Part shown: positions 13,901 through 27,673 of the stretch, piece after piece
Layout: each line of letters opens with the position of its first letter
How positions within the stretch are numbered: position 1 is the first letter of the stretch
NCBI GenBank assembly: GCA_963691815.1
Contig: OY829661.1
Location: forward strand, 16,306,849-16,370,848
Direction of reading: 5' to 3'
Length of the DNA: 64,000 bases
Origin: Echiichthys vipera
Taxonomy: Eukaryota; Chordata; Actinopteri; Perciformes; Trachinidae
Made by a program: the position numbers and the translations under genes
Notes under the pieces: model-generated
The model's database searches: none
Told to the model about the DNA's origin: nothing
Seen by the model: the letters and a program-made list of their open reading frames with translations, nothing else

Positions 13901-16900
13901 ACGACTACATACAAAATAGTAATGATTCAGCTTTTGAAAGCCCTTACATGTGTTTACTTGACATACACAAGCAAATACTTAATTGCCAGCTGTATTATTA
14001 GAAAATGATCCATTTTCCAGCAGCAGTGTGTTTTGAAGGAACTGGGCAGTTGGCATTGATGCAGTAATCACCTTGCCTGGGACCTTTACTTCACACTTCA
14101 TCAAGTTGTCTGATTTGTCTGGCATAGTGACATGAACCAGCGGTTTCTCGATTGAAAAAGCAATTGATCCAATAAGCGCCACAGGGGGTGACTAACGATA
14201 TGCCAATAAGCGCCAAGAGCAGGACTAACGCTGTTGTCCAGCTGTGTTAACGTAGATGACATGTCTTCTCAATATCGCTTGGCATCATACTTTGTTTTAA
14301 TACGCTCCACTAAATGGAAACTGTGCGGATCCTCGCATGGGCGGTCTGCGTTTCGTCACGCCCTGTGAGTAGGGACCCCATTGATCAACAGATATGGTTG
14401 AAAATCTGCGAAGTTACCTATTTTAATACCATGGCAAAACCAGTATGTTAGCATGGCTACGCATCAGTGTTGACTTAAAATTATTTTGGATTCCGGCGGA
14501 TACGTTGGTCTCTAGTAAGTGGTTCAGGGAAATTCAAATCCCCTTCACCCACGGAAGAGGCAAAGTCAGACTGAAGATAAAAAAGTAACAAGTTAACATT
14601 TCTGTCTGATAGCCATATACCATGGCTGAACAAATACAACAGAGCTACCTACGATTCAGAAATTAACAAGATACATTCTAAACAGGAAGGCGAGCATGCT
14701 ACAACGTATAGGAGATGTCCCCTTGAGCCGAAATTTGAATGAACATCACGATTTCATCCTGAGAAATTAAAAAAACATTTATGTGTAGCTTTCTTTTTTC
14801 TGGCACTGGTAGATTTAGGTGTGATTTATTAGCCATATATGGATTGCTCCCTACTTTGGATCCGCGCCTGCACTGGGCACAAAGCACAAAAGTAATGACC
14901 AGTGAAAAGCTAACATGAAGGGAACCAATATCATGACTGATGATTTTAATATGAGGATTACAAAGGCACACGAGAAATGTTTGACTGCAGAAAACTGCCA
15001 CAATTTCTCTCAGGTTTTGTTACATATAATATTAGAACAGAGCAAAAACGACATTCTGCACACAAATACAAACTAAATGCAGACTGATCAAATCACAAGT
15101 GACACTACATAACAAACTGCTTCTGCTGATGTTGTACAAGAGTAGATTTCCAGCATTTGCTCTCATATTTATCACATTGGGTGCTTAGCAACCTGCCAGC
15201 ACACAACTGCCTTCAGTGTTATTTCCCCACTGCCTGCTGATGTTAACAATAATTTTCAAACATCAGGTGAATGGGATAAATTGATCTTAGTTGCTTTGAG
15301 TTGTTAGATGCAGTGAGTGAGTTTACATTGATATTAATAGAGTATACATTGTGAGTATTTTTGAGCATTCTGATCCTTTCTTGCTCGGCTGAATTCCTCA
15401 CTTTTCCCCCCCAGGTGTTCTTCTCAGCTTATATCTTCAATAGTAATGTGATGGTCAAAGTTGCCACCCAACCTGCTGAAAATCCCATAGATGTTCTGTC
15501 CAGGAAGCTCCACTTGGGGCCAGGGATGGGCCGCGATGTCCCCCGTCTCTCCCTACCTGGAAAGTTGGTCTTTCCCAGGTGAGACTGATGAAACCACAGG
15601 GGGAAAACATTCTGACAATTTTATTTTCCATCTGTAATGGGCATTACAGCCTCACAGGGCGGTTAGCGTGAAGATATAGGTTTTTTTGTTGCATGGAAAA
15701 AAAATATTGGCTGTACAATCTATTTCTTAACTGCTGATGCACTAACAAGTTGCATGTTAAGCTCCTTTCCTGCTGCACAGGGCTTATATTTGTGCACAGA
15801 CAGAAGTAATGAAATTTACATTTATTGTGCCTGACTTGTGGTGTATTTGCTTGGGACCATTCTTCTAGTGTTTCTGTATTTTGCCCTCCCAAACTCATTT
15901 CCACTTCTTCTCCATCGTGCAGCTCCACAGGAAGTCACTTCTCGATGCTGGGAATAGGAGACATTGTGATGCCGGGGCTGCTGTTATGCTTCGTCCTGCG
16001 CTATGACAACTACAAGAAGCAAGCAAATGGGGAAGTCCCAATTTCCGGACGCATGCAGCGCGTCTCCTATTTCCACTGCACTCTCATCGGATACTTTGTG
16101 GGTAAGCATTCGATCGATGGATGGATGGATGTGAAAGGTCAGGGGATTTGTTGTTTCAGTGTTAGGTATGTTTGGAGGTGGTAGTTGTAGTTGTTTGGGT
16201 GCCATTAAGCAATATGTTCTCTTTCAGCCTATTTTAAACATAATGATAATAATTATGTGATTAATGATGATGTGACTCTGTCTTCAGGTCTGCTCACTGC
16301 CACTGTGGCCTCCAGGATCCATCGTGCTGCACAGCCTGCTCTGCTCTACCTGGTGCCCTTCACCCTGCTGCCTCTGCTCACTATGGCCTACCTGAAGGTA
16401 CGGGATGGGACAGAGATAAAAGTTCAGCTCTGGCAGATTTGCAAAATTCATATCTTTTAATACCAGAATTGTGGGAAAAAAATGTTACCCTAGAAAGAAG
16501 GAAAATTACATATTACAAATTTACATATAAACCTCTTTTCTTCATTTTTTCAAGATTTGATAATGTAAAAGTGTTTATATTCTTACCTAGAAGGCAAACA
16601 ATTGTTTACCTCTTTGCTAAATAAATATATAAACGCGCAATTGTAGCAATGTCTCTCCTACCGTTTCAAAATCTCACTTCACTTAAATTTAAGATAGTTA
16701 CAGTAATGCCTATACAAGCTGCCTCATTATTTCAGTTTTTGCATGATTGCATGACATGTGCTTAAGAATATCTGATTAAAAAATAATCTAATTATTAGGC
16801 TATAGATCTGATACATAGTATTTTTAGAACCTAAAAGAAATAGAAAAAAAACTGAACCACCCGAAAACCGTGATAAACAGTGGATTTTGTGAACCGTTCC

Positions 16901-18629
16901 ACCCCTAGTATTGATGCATCACAAGAAATTATTAGAAATTTGGCAACATTTGACAAAATGTTAATAAAAAATGAATAAATGTACTATTGAAATTTGCTTA
17001 CTTTAACTTATATCCCAATATGATATATTTAAAGTAAGAAAAAGACAAAATACATGTTGTCAACCTTGATTTTTTTTTACTATTTAATGAAAATGGTGAA
17101 TTGCAAAATTTCACCTGTAATTCTCTATATTGTTTATTAACATTTTGGTATCTTGCATAATAATTTGTTAGAACGTAGCACAGATCCTTTTGGAAATGCA
17201 TTACACCTTACTTACCACCAACAATGAAACGTTATGACAAAGAATGCATTATTATTTATGCATTTTACTTCGCTTAACACAATGATGAACTGATTATTCT
17301 GCATGGAATATTACATTATACTATAAGTACTTACTACAGCTGAAAGGTGAGATGTGTGTAGGTGAGTTTATGAATACCCTCATAATTCACTATATATGTC
17401 TTCATAGAAAGAGTTACTGATGTTTTTTTTTTTTTAATTAATAAAACGAATATGTTTCTTGTAGTAAAGTAGTTGTGATTGTAAATTATGGAATTTAAAA
17501 AACAGATGAAGTATCAGACAGGTTAACAGTACACCTCCGCTACAAATATTCTTTACATGCAGCAAAAAGTGGTGTTTCATTACTTTCCTCTCACATCTTC
17601 GCCTTTTCTTCAGTCATCAATGATGTATTGTTTGCTGAATAATTATCGGACACAAATGTTCTGTGCGTGTTCCTTGTGTTCCCAAGGAAGTGCAGTGTTT
17701 AGTGTGAACTCTTTAGATCTACGGGAAATATTTATTAGCAAGGCAACTTTTTTTGTATAGGACAATTCAACAACAAGTGCTTTGCATAAAACAAGCATTG
17801 GGAAAGAAAACATAAAAGATTTAAAACGCATAAAAGGTCATTTAAAACATATATAAGATTGTTACAGTTCCAGAAGTTACAGTGAAGTTTACTGCACAAG
17901 TCTTCAGTCTTTATTTAAAAGAGCTAAGAGTTGCAGCAGACCTGCAGTTTTCTGGAGGTTTGTTCCAGATATGTGGCGCATAAAAACTGAACACTGCCAC
18001 TCCATGTCTAGTTTTGGCTCTGTGTAAATAACACTCTATGGTGTCCCCAGTGTGTAGTGTATTGAGTGTAACACACAGAACGGCTGGGTACAGTCACTCT
18101 CCGTCACTCACCAGAGTACATTCAAGAACAGATTAGATTCAAATTGTAATAATATAATATATAATACATCAGATTGATATATCTCTTTTCCAGCTGCTCA
18201 AAGACTGTTTCACAATTGCAACTAAAAAAACAGAACAAAACAATATTTTGAAGCACTCAACATCTCAGCACTTTTGTTCCCAGAACTCGCCTGGTCCCAA
18301 ATAGCAAATGATGCGTATACTTTTAGTATTGCTGGGGGATGAAAATACCTCATGGCAGGCTTATTGCTCAGGACCCAAAGAAGCACAGTATCCAGTGTGA
18401 AGCTCTTTGGATGACTGGTTCTCCAGAAAGCCGCGAGCAGCAAAACCGGCGACCAAGCAGTGGAACAAAGTCGTTTTTTTGTGGCTGACCCAGGTCGGTG
18501 ACGATATATCAGGAAACATATGAACCATCACTCTAAACTGATGTCTGTGATCCACAGGGGGATTTGCGGCGCATGTGGTCCGAGCCCTTCCACACCAAGA
18601 CCACCAGCTCTCGCTTCCTGGAGGTATGA
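7934..18629 (+). CDS. sppl3: Signal peptide peptidase-like 3, exons 2-11 (first exon missing)
   Basis: Multi-pass GxGD-type intramembrane aspartyl protease; in vertebrates SPPL3 sits in the Golgi and sheds type II glycosyltransferases. Exons: 7934-8011, 10290-10381, 10503-10622, 10846-10924, 11660-11772, 13681-13787, 15415-15578, 15923-16101, 16288-16397, 18558-18629 (TGA 18627-18629), all GT-AG with phase maintained. They give 370 residues; the first begins with the last base of a Trp codon, fitting the vertebrate start MAEQTYSW in an upstream exon (about 378 aa in total; human about 384). The catalytic YD motif (LLIYDVFW) lies at the end of the 13681 exon, GIGD ([11 protein letters not shown]) in the 15923 exon, and QPAL in the 16288 exon. 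Near-identity to the mammalian protein as I remember it makes the call secure. The loop after NYKKQ is about 10 residues shorter than in human. Nothing looks broken. Confidence 0.96.
9870..10190. repeat. Dispersed repeat, copy 1
   Basis: Shares interrupted blocks with 60296-60720, including gttacaattggcattcat, the stretch around gctccagct, and gtgacattgaacgt. Both copies have the same block order. It lies in sppl3 intron 2. I cannot name the family. Confidence 0.65.
13980..15000. other. Unidentified block in sppl3 intron 7, possible old transposon
   Basis: Base composition changes here relative to the AT-rich flanks. The stretch has two minus-strand open frames (14182-13979, 67 codons; 15001-14699, 100 codons) and a direct repeat of caataagcgcca at about 14170 and 14200. 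I recognise no protein family in either frame. A decayed mobile element is a guess. Confidence 0.25.
16570..16907. mobile_element. Truncated hAT copy, inverted relative to 766-2140
   Basis: Reverse-complement match to about 780-1100 over long stretches, for example attcttacctagaaggcaaa and atctaattattaggctatag. The terminal sequence gtgaaccgttccacccct at its right edge is the element's end. The left boundary is not clear. It lies in sppl3 intron 10. Confidence 0.82.
17770..18110. repeat. Probable dispersed repeat in sppl3 intron 10
   Basis: The text around gtttgttccagatatgtgg and cataaaaactgaacactgcc resembles a repeat I remember from many teleost genomes. There is no second copy in the window to confirm it. 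Confidence 0.4.
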
Positions 18630-19736
18630 TGCCCCCTGGGATACATGACCAGTGCGGGGAGGACTGCGGATCCTTTACCTTAATTAGAGGGAAGGAGAGA
18701 GGGCGCACTCACAGTGAGGCCATGTTGTCATCACTTGTTCATGCTTTCCGCCAATCTTCTTTGATAACCCTCAGAAGGACACCAGTGTGTGGATCACAAC
18801 GCCCCAACACGACTCATCTTTGGTCCCTACATCCTCCTCGTTTCATCGCCGCTTCCTCTTTCTGTTTATTTCCTCTTCATTATCGCACATCCTGCCTCTG
18901 CTGTTTTTGTTCTGCCCCCCTCCCTGTCTTTTTTCCTTTTTCTCTGCTCTATAGTTAGTCTCATTTGCCACTTCCCTCCCATGGCTCGTTCCATTCGTGA
19001 GGCCTCTTTCTCTCTCTGCGTTTTTTCTTCTTCCTCTGCGTCTATAATTTTCTCTGCATCTCTGTTTGTCACCGACTCAGATGAACTCGAGGGCCAGGCC
19101 TCCCCCCTTTTTGTGGACTTAGGGTCGTGAGGCACGGCTGGGGTTTATATATATTTGTTTAGCATTGTCGTGGTCATTATTATTATTAATATTATTATGG
19201 AACGATTTAAACAAAACGGAGAAGAGTCGGAGTGTTGCAGTGGCACAGGACAGTGCTCGGGAGCAGCGACACATCTGTCCCATCAGCGCTCCCCGTCCTC
19301 TGACACTCTCTGCGAGCCCTACCCTCCTCCTCTCTGTTCATCTGCTGTCCCCATTCCCCACCCTCACAGATAACTATGTATTTTATTTAGAAAAGTTTTA
19401 TTCTTGGCATATACGAAAATGATGCATTATAAATTGTTAAGCAGCCCCCAGGCGTTTGAGGGGCTGCTTCTATTTGTATATATGTGTATTTGCGGTATCT
19501 TGAGTTTGTATTTGTGTTCGGGAGCATGTTGAATAGGGTGGGAAACTGACGCCAGCCAACAGTCGAATTTCGGTAAATTACGTTGAGTCGACTGGCGAGA
19601 CGTCCATCATGCAGGTTGTTTTCTAAAGTTTGTTGGCGTGTGTGATAGACAACATAGCTGATGGATCTTTGGGACAAGAAAAAAAACAAAAAAAACAAAA
19701 CATCTGCATAAGTGGCTGGTTGATGAAAATGTTTCC

Positions 19737-19789
19737 TGTGTGTGCGTGTGCGTGTGTGTGTGTGTGTGGCTGTGTGTGTGTGTGTGTGT
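19737..19789. repeat. Imperfect (TG)n microsatellite
   Basis: TG repeat interrupted by two cg steps and one ggc, in the sppl3 3'UTR. Confidence 0.95.
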
Positions 19790-20387
19790 CAGATGAGTGA
19801 ACGGTTGTTTTACTTGGTTTTAATTTGAAATCATAAAAATGTTTAAAAAAAAAAAAAGCCCAGTGACAATAGTCAGGTTTCCATTGAGTTGGATGGTTGG
19901 AACAAACGGTGTCAAACACATGACACGTCTTATGGAAACAGTCTAACTTGTACAAATTTCACAGAAAGCTCAACAGGGGTCAATTTTCAGTCTTTCTGCG
20001 AACCGGTGGAAATGTAAACAGTGTTTTTGTTTTTCAAATAAATGATTGTGGAATTAATTTAAAGGTATGTTACTTCTCATCATGAAACCACATTTGTACA
20101 TCATGCTGGGTTTTGTACTGAATTTCTCTTGTGCACATTCTAAATTTACACATATTTATGGAAACACTAAAAGCATCTTATTGCAGCGTTCACAAGTCTG
20201 TACGTGTCTGAGCATGGTGATATCAGACATTTCTTTTTCATACGTTTTGACAAAGTCAGTGGAACAGCACAACAGCACATCTCTTCTGAACTTCACCTCA
20301 GTCGATGAAGACCTGACTATTGTGAAAGTTTAGATTCAAAGTGTCGAGATGGGGGGGGGGGGGTTGTACAGTGTTAGATTCAAATGG

Positions 20388-20618
<231 letters not shown>

Positions 20619-21628
20619 AAACAAGTCTGTTTGGACCTAGGGAGGGGAGAGAATCAGCTAAGCCCTTCAGAAACTAAAATGGAAATTTGGAATAAAAGCT
20701 AGCCCTTATGATGTTTTTACTGTCACCATCTGGTACCGGACAGTCTTGGTCTTTTTTCTTTTCTTTTTTTTTTTTTTAATTAATTGTCCTTCCACTTTTT
20801 TTGTGGTGCTTGTCAGTTAATATCTAATGTATACTGGAAAAAGTGTGAGTGATCGCACGGCAGGAAGTCAGACGTACGGATGATGCAGTTTGCTGGCTTT
20901 TTGTTTTGTTTTTTTTACTTTTTTATGCTATCTGGCCGTGCATGTTAAGTGTACAGTGTATCATTTCTCAGACTGCATCAACAGGGCTACTGCAGTTTTG
21001 AATCTTTGCTGGCTGACAGTGAGGCACTGGATCTATGAGCTTGCCTGCTAAGAGCAGCATCAGTGGGTGGGACAAAGGCTGCAGGTCAGAATGACTGTGA
21101 ATGGTCAGCTCTGACTGGATATTATGACCTGGATGCTGTCGGGTTGGGACCTCCGACCTGCCGCTCAGTGCAGTCGTCTAAACTGGGACATCATGGAACC
21201 ACAAGCCCCCTTCACCTCATGGACATGGCAAGAAAATATATAGATTTATATACATATATATACATATATGTGTGTATATGTACATACATAAATAACTGAT
21301 GACGATCATGGTGACAACAAAAAGATGTTTTTTTTTTATATAGAACATGAATTTCTTTTCCCCCTTGTTTGTTTTTGTTTTTCTTTAGTAATTAAGTATT
21401 TTATTTTTCCCCACCTCTTCTCCCCTCCAGCAGAGGACTCCAGCTCTGTTGGTGCATTGATATTACGGCTGAATGGATTCTGTATAGAAAAATGGTGAAT
21501 AAATAAATTAAGAACTGTGTAGTGAAACATGAATCCTGAAGCGCTTGATCTAAAACACTTTGTCTCCTTTTAACCTCCTCCCTCTGCCCTCTCCCCTTCT
21601 TTCCCTCCTTGTTCAGGATTCTGCTGTA

Positions 21629-21634
21629 AATAAA
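21629..21634 (+). terminator. Likely distal polyadenylation signal of sppl3
   Basis: AATAAA about 3 kb after the stop codon, followed by a T-run from 21660. Nearby alternatives are 20037-20042, 20691-20696 and 21499-21504. Confidence 0.5.
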
Positions 21635-22180
21635 CATGACTCTAACTGTAACAGCAATGTCTTTTTTTTTTTTTCTTCTTTGGCTTACCTGTTTATTAAA
21701 CACATTTGCATTTCCTGCACTGCATTTATTTGATAGCTATGCTTACTGGTTACTTTTAAGGTCAATATTCTACATAAAAACATGATGGATTTATAAAAAG
21801 CACACTTCATTGTTAAAGATTAAAACCGTGATTTCTAAACTCTCACAAAAATCTTTAGTAATTCCACTCTAGAAAGACCACGACAGGAACAACTAAACTG
21901 CTTAACAGTATTTTAAGTAGGTAAAGCTATAACAGTTCCACCTCTACCAGTAAACCCATGCTTACACATTGTGTTACGCTTATCCATTTACAAAAACATA
22001 AACACTGGTGATTATGATAAGCTGCTTTCCTCAGAAAAGGATATACAGTTAACCGGTTAAAACAAAAAACTCACCGGCATTCTGGATTCAAACGATTCTC
22101 ATCTTCAAATTCAGCATCATCACATGAAAAATTGGTTTGGGATATGAAATACTGTATGTAAAGACACAAGATAAAGAAGT

Positions 22181-22310
22181 ATTAAAGGTCCTATGTTGTA
22201 AAAAAATCTGATTTCCGTGTCTTTTTATTATTATTTTAAGGCAGGCCGAAGTGCTATATAAATAATGTGAAAGTATCAAAACACTCCATCCACAGGGAAA
22301 TACACATGTA
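22181..22310 (+). mobile_element. MITE-like repeat, left-end fragment
   Basis: Begins ttaaaggtcctatgttgtaa and continues through gatttccgtgtcttttt, gtgctatataaa and tccacagggaaata, the same blocks as the intact copy at 38294-38601. The right end is missing. Confidence 0.75.
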
Positions 22311-25149
22311 TGTTACTTTTCCAATGAATCATGATTAATCACATCTCAGTTCAGCCAGGCAGGAGAAGGATTGTGTGCATTTGAAATAGCTTCCAATGTA
22401 TGCAGCTTTTTTAAGGAAAAGTCAAACAACATCAGCATCTCACTGCCTTAGTTGAACTTAATCACTATAAGTTAATCTGTGCTAATTCAACTTTGTCCAG
22501 CAGATGGCGACACAGTACAAATATCTGAGAACACTGTCAGAGAAGTCAGAATTATGAATGGCCTGATGTAGTTTCTGTACACAAACACACCATGCTCAAT
22601 ATGTTTTTTTAAATATATTTATACATGGTGATCTCAGTCAATATTATAGGCTTACAGAACAGCCATCTTTGAACAGCAGAGTCTTTTCAGCTAAATGAAG
22701 CAACATGCAGGCAAACCACAACAGTTTAAAGTTCTTTTTTTTCCACCGTGAGCCTCCTATGAGACATGAGAAAAGCTGCAGAATCAGAAACAATAAAAGA
22801 AGGAAATGATTCCTAGACTGAGCAGTTAACTGAAATGAAACGCGCGCTCTCATCACAGAAAGGTAATTGGTTCCTGCAGGGCACCGGTGGGGAGAGATCT
22901 AGAGAGCCTTCATGGGAAAATGGCTGCCTCAATGACAGACCAAAGACGCTGAGTCAAGAGTTTGTAGAAAAGCTGCTGCAGAAACGCTGATTTCTTCTCT
23001 CTGCGTTCGTGTATGAAGCTTTTATGTCTGTTTGGTTCACTTTAGCTGCTCAGATAACATGTCTGTGGACAATTAAATGACAAGTGTAGGATATATAGTG
23101 TATGAGCAGAGTCAAGAATGAAGAACAGCCTAAGGAATGGCACTTTTCTGGAAAATGTGACCACACTCGTTGAGGAAATCCATTTAGCCTTGCGTGAATA
23201 GCCAGTTTAACATAAAGGTGCTTTTAGTACTGATCTTACTTTACATGTTTATTTGTGAATTTCATTATTTAGTGTTCTTTGTTGCTGATAATTATTCAGA
23301 CCTACGGACGACCTGACCCACTGACTGACTGGCTGCTTCCCTGGATGGATGGATGTGGTGGACGGTGGGGGGATGAATAGCAGGACGCCGGGTGGGTGGT
23401 TTGGTTGGGGGGGTTGGGGAAGGTCGGTGAGGTCAAGGCAGGCAGGGTACACCCCTCTTCACCTATTGGTCAGACCGGCCAACGAGTCCTGTGCAGCTTT
23501 GAAGCCCCTGAAGTGGACAGAATTTCACCACGGCCATGGGGATTGTAGCATGTCATTTGTAGGAAATTTTGACGAGATGGTCCTAAAAACGGAGAGGTTG
23601 GTCCACGCTTGGAATGCAGGGTTTTATATTCATAAGGTCTCTCCCATTGATCCTGAAATTTCAGGCAGGCAGGTACAGATAGGGCAGACTCTCTTAACCA
23701 AGTACTGCAGCATCTGTTTTGGTCTAGAGGGATAGGAGCTCCCTCTTCTTTTTCTTTTGATTTGCAAGAATATTTCTCTAATATTAAAGGAATCCTTCCC
23801 CTTCAAAATGATCATTTGTATACTCACCTCACCCCCTTGGGTTACCTGGAATTCTTGATGAAAAATGTGTTTTTCAAATGCCCTCACGGTGAACAAAGAA
23901 CCAAGAATTTTCTCAGTTTTTGGATTCAATGTTCACCAGGGAGGCATACAAGAAAAACATCGTTTTTTTTCTTCACAAATCCAAGGTAACTGATACGTGA
24001 TCATTTTGAGGGTGAGGTATTTATGTCAGTAAACCTTACTGGGGAGTCAGTCATTTTCAAACTCATGCTGTGCAGTCAAATATGATTCAAACACACACAA
24101 AAATATCCCCAAAGAGACACCAACGATGTCAAATGTACCACAAATCTCTTTATAATGGCAGAAATATGCCTGAAATGTGTATAACATGATGCAAATATTT
24201 CATTTTTTATGAGCGGTGTAGCCAACAGAGCAGGAACAAGCCAATACAGGATATATATGAATCTGTCAAACTGAGTGGAATAGGAGGATTTTTCCAACCT
24301 TAAAGCTACATAAGAGAAAAATTGGAAAAGTGTATGTGTAAAGGGTTTGACTGCACTTCCAGGATCCCATACCTGCACAACACATTAAAAACATACAGTT
24401 TTTTTGTTGTTTTTTTACATCTTTTTACAGCAGATTGCACATCTATCCCGAGTCTAACCTGTGTATACACAACCAGGAAAAGCTCATAATAAATTTCAGA
24501 GTCAGTAGCACATGAAGTCAGCCAGTGCAGGTAATTTAAAAAGTGCTGGTATTTATTGGCGATGGCCCCTGCTCATGTTAATGGCAGAGAGGTTCCTTCC
24601 CCTTCTTCTTCTTGTCCTCTCTTCCAACTAGGCATTCCAGGCTTGTTTAAATAAGGCCTGCCTGCCTGGGCGCGGGTGGATTCCCCTCTGGCCCTTTGCC
24701 CTTTGACCTAAAGTGCATTCCGTATGTAAAGTGAGGAATTCCTCTGAAGTTCAGTTAATGGGGTTGAGTTTTTTCATCCTTTGGACTCTGCTCATGCACT
24801 CGCACCGTGGAAAGGGGGAAAAACAAGCTTGATGTACACTCGCCGGGCGGCTGTGAGTTATGGATGAGGTTCGTTGTTTATCAGCGGTGGTTAAGAATCG
24901 ATGTCTCCCACCAGCAGACTCGGAGCTTCAATAAAACTTGAGTGATAATCCTTTGGGATCATGACTAATTGATTTAATGGAGGATATTGTGGAGTGGAAG
25001 TGTGTAGGCTTGAGGAAGTGGGGTTTGTTTGGTGGAGGTATATGGTCGCTAATGAAATTATCACTGTTGTATTTGAAGTCAAAGGCTTTCTTGGGATGTT
25101 ATTCATTGTCTGAATAGAGGGGCCAAGGATAGAGGGAGTCATAAAGTGC

Positions 25150-25205
25150 ACAGATTGTAAAGCTCCTTGAGGCAGACATTAAATTGGAGCTATATAAATA
25201 ATATT
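25150..25205 (+). mobile_element. LINE/SINE 3' tail fragment
   Basis: tgtaaagctccttgaggcag followed by gctatataaataat is the kind of 3' tail found on teleost L2-related LINEs and SINEs. It is short and not fully diagnostic. Confidence 0.4.
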
Positions 25206-27600
25206 TGAAGTGTGAAAGCACAAGTTATTACGTGCAGAAGGTTTTCTATTTTGCAGTTTAAAGATTAAAAGGAATGCTTTTGAATGTTTAGATCATAAAT
25301 TTACTTTGTGGAAAAACACACATGTTGCCCTTTTTGCTCACTTGTCTGGAGCTCCACTTGGATCTTTCAAAACCCCAAGAAAAGTTATTTTCTAATCCAT
25401 TTATGGAGTATGCAAAACACATTATTAAAAGCAGGATGGTTGGAAATGTAACATTTACCATATACTTGGTTTTATAAAATCACAACCTTGAACCTTTGTG
25501 TTTTGTTGAAATGAACGTTACTGTCCCACACAGACCCCGCTGCTGTGTTAAATGTGTAAGAAGAAGAATACCTGTGAATTTAACTGCTTTCTCTCCTTAA
25601 AATATTTTTCATCATCTTCTGACCTCATTAAAACCAAATATGTAGCAGTATTGAAGTGGTAACCCTTCCCATAAATGACCATAAAGTATTGCTATTACAC
25701 CAAATAAGCAAACATCACATGTTGAACATGCTATTATGCTTCTCTACAAAGGCAAACTGCAACTACAAAATCATTTAAACAAAACAAAAATATCTTCATA
25801 GTTTGTTTACAGTCCAAACAAATTAATAGTTGGCACATATAAGCTAGATTATGGTTCACTGGCTTGCTATGGTATCATTTTTGTATCTAATTCAATCCTC
25901 ACCTCCATACTTCCAGGCCCTAAACTGTGCCTAAATCATTTCATTATTGCTTTCATAGTGATTTTGTAGATATACTATATCTAGTCCTTTTGACAAAGAA
26001 ATCCACATTAGTGATGTTACCTATGAGTTTTTTTTAACTATCTCTTCGTCCTCTTACAAACAACCCAAATACCCTTATTTGAGATTTGAACACCAATCAC
26101 ACATATAGAGCATATGAAAATCAATTGTATGTATGCGGGTTTCACAGCGTATTTCTTTAGAAGAACTGTAGCATACATCTGAAAACAGCATAAGTTCAAA
26201 AATCATATTTATGTGGCCTATAGCTCTGGAAAATGCATGAGGTATCAAGCTGATAAAACAATCCTGAAAATGTTTTTGAGCTGTGAAAGATAACCCCGGG
26301 AGTCTTCAGGGATTAAGGAAATGAAGGGAAGAAATGTATTGTTTAGTGACTTATTGTTTTTACACATCCTGCCCTGTGAACTTCTGGGCCTTTAGATCAT
26401 TTAATATCAACGTTTCTCATTAGATTTCCCAGGTTATGGGTAATGGAGAGCGCACCCCGAACTCCTGAGTGAAGATCTGAAGATGGATCATGGGTGGAGG
26501 TTCTTCTGCTGTTGTGCTTTAGGAGCCCTTGTACTGTTGGAGACGCTGTAAAAGGCTCTGTGCCACCCACACAGCTGGAATGTCATGCATGCAGTCCATA
26601 GAGTCTGTTTCAAGAGGGAGGCGGCGGGGGGAGGAGGAGAGGAGGGGAGCCCTCTTTGGAAGAGGCAGGGTGCATGGGGGGCTTGGTGCTTAAGGTGGGG
26701 TCTTCTACTACTACTCCTACTACTACTACAACGACTGCTACTTCATGAAAAAGATGAAGCAGAAAACTCACTTCCCACCCCCCTCAAAAAACCCTCTCCA
26801 TTAACCTTTTTTTTTGGCGGTAGAGGGAAATTATCAATGACGATCCATCACGGTTGTTTGGTCTTTGGCCGAGGAGAGGAAGGAGGGGAAATGTGGAGAG
26901 AGACGTGAGATGGAGGGATGGGGGTTGGGAGAGGTTAAAGGGCAGAGGAAGAAAGGAGGTACATTTTCGGAGGATGGGAGGTTGGAAAAAAACAGAGGGA
27001 ACAATAACTCCCATGTTTAAAAGGCTTTTCTCAGCCCCCATGACACCTCACACAGGCAGCAGTTTAAAGTCAGGCCGTTCAGCAGGGAGTGGTGCTTTGT
27101 GGCTGTTTCGCCTCAGGCTCCTTTTCACAAGAAACATTCTCCAAAACATGACATTTCCCTCTTTCTCTCTTGTGCTTTCAAAAAAGGTACATTTCAAAAA
27201 TGCTACACTGCAAACCTGTATTATTCCTGAAGTCTAAACCTGATTAAACACACGTGAGCTGCCGGTGTTTTTGTTCTCTAAATGCAAAAATACATTTCAA
27301 ACAGGAAATCTTGAAAAAAAAAATTTAATAAAACACAATTGTTTAATTTCTTCACATGATTACAATTCTTTAAAATCATCTAATGATATGAGCTGATTTT
27401 GTATGATTGTATTAGTTCTTTTCCCACCTATATTTATCTTTATTTCATTTCAGGTCTTCCACCGTGAGGATTTGCTAACATTGCTTGATGTAAAAGAAAG
27501 TAGACCTAATATCCTGGGATGGTGTCAGGCTGTCGTAAAATGGGATAACATTTGTTATTTATGGTACAGGAATATATAAAGTGTACTACCATATTTATAA

Positions 27601-27601
<1 letters not shown>

Positions 27602-27670
<69 letters not shown>
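27602..27670. repeat. (TA)n microsatellite
   Basis: About 69 bases of uninterrupted TA. Confidence 0.97.

Positions 27671-27673
<3 letters not shown>

Noticed and set aside
18575..19135. Several overlapping frames of 89-127 codons after the sppl3 stop
   Set aside because: They lie in the sppl3 3'UTR, in pyrimidine-rich sequence, and resemble no known protein.
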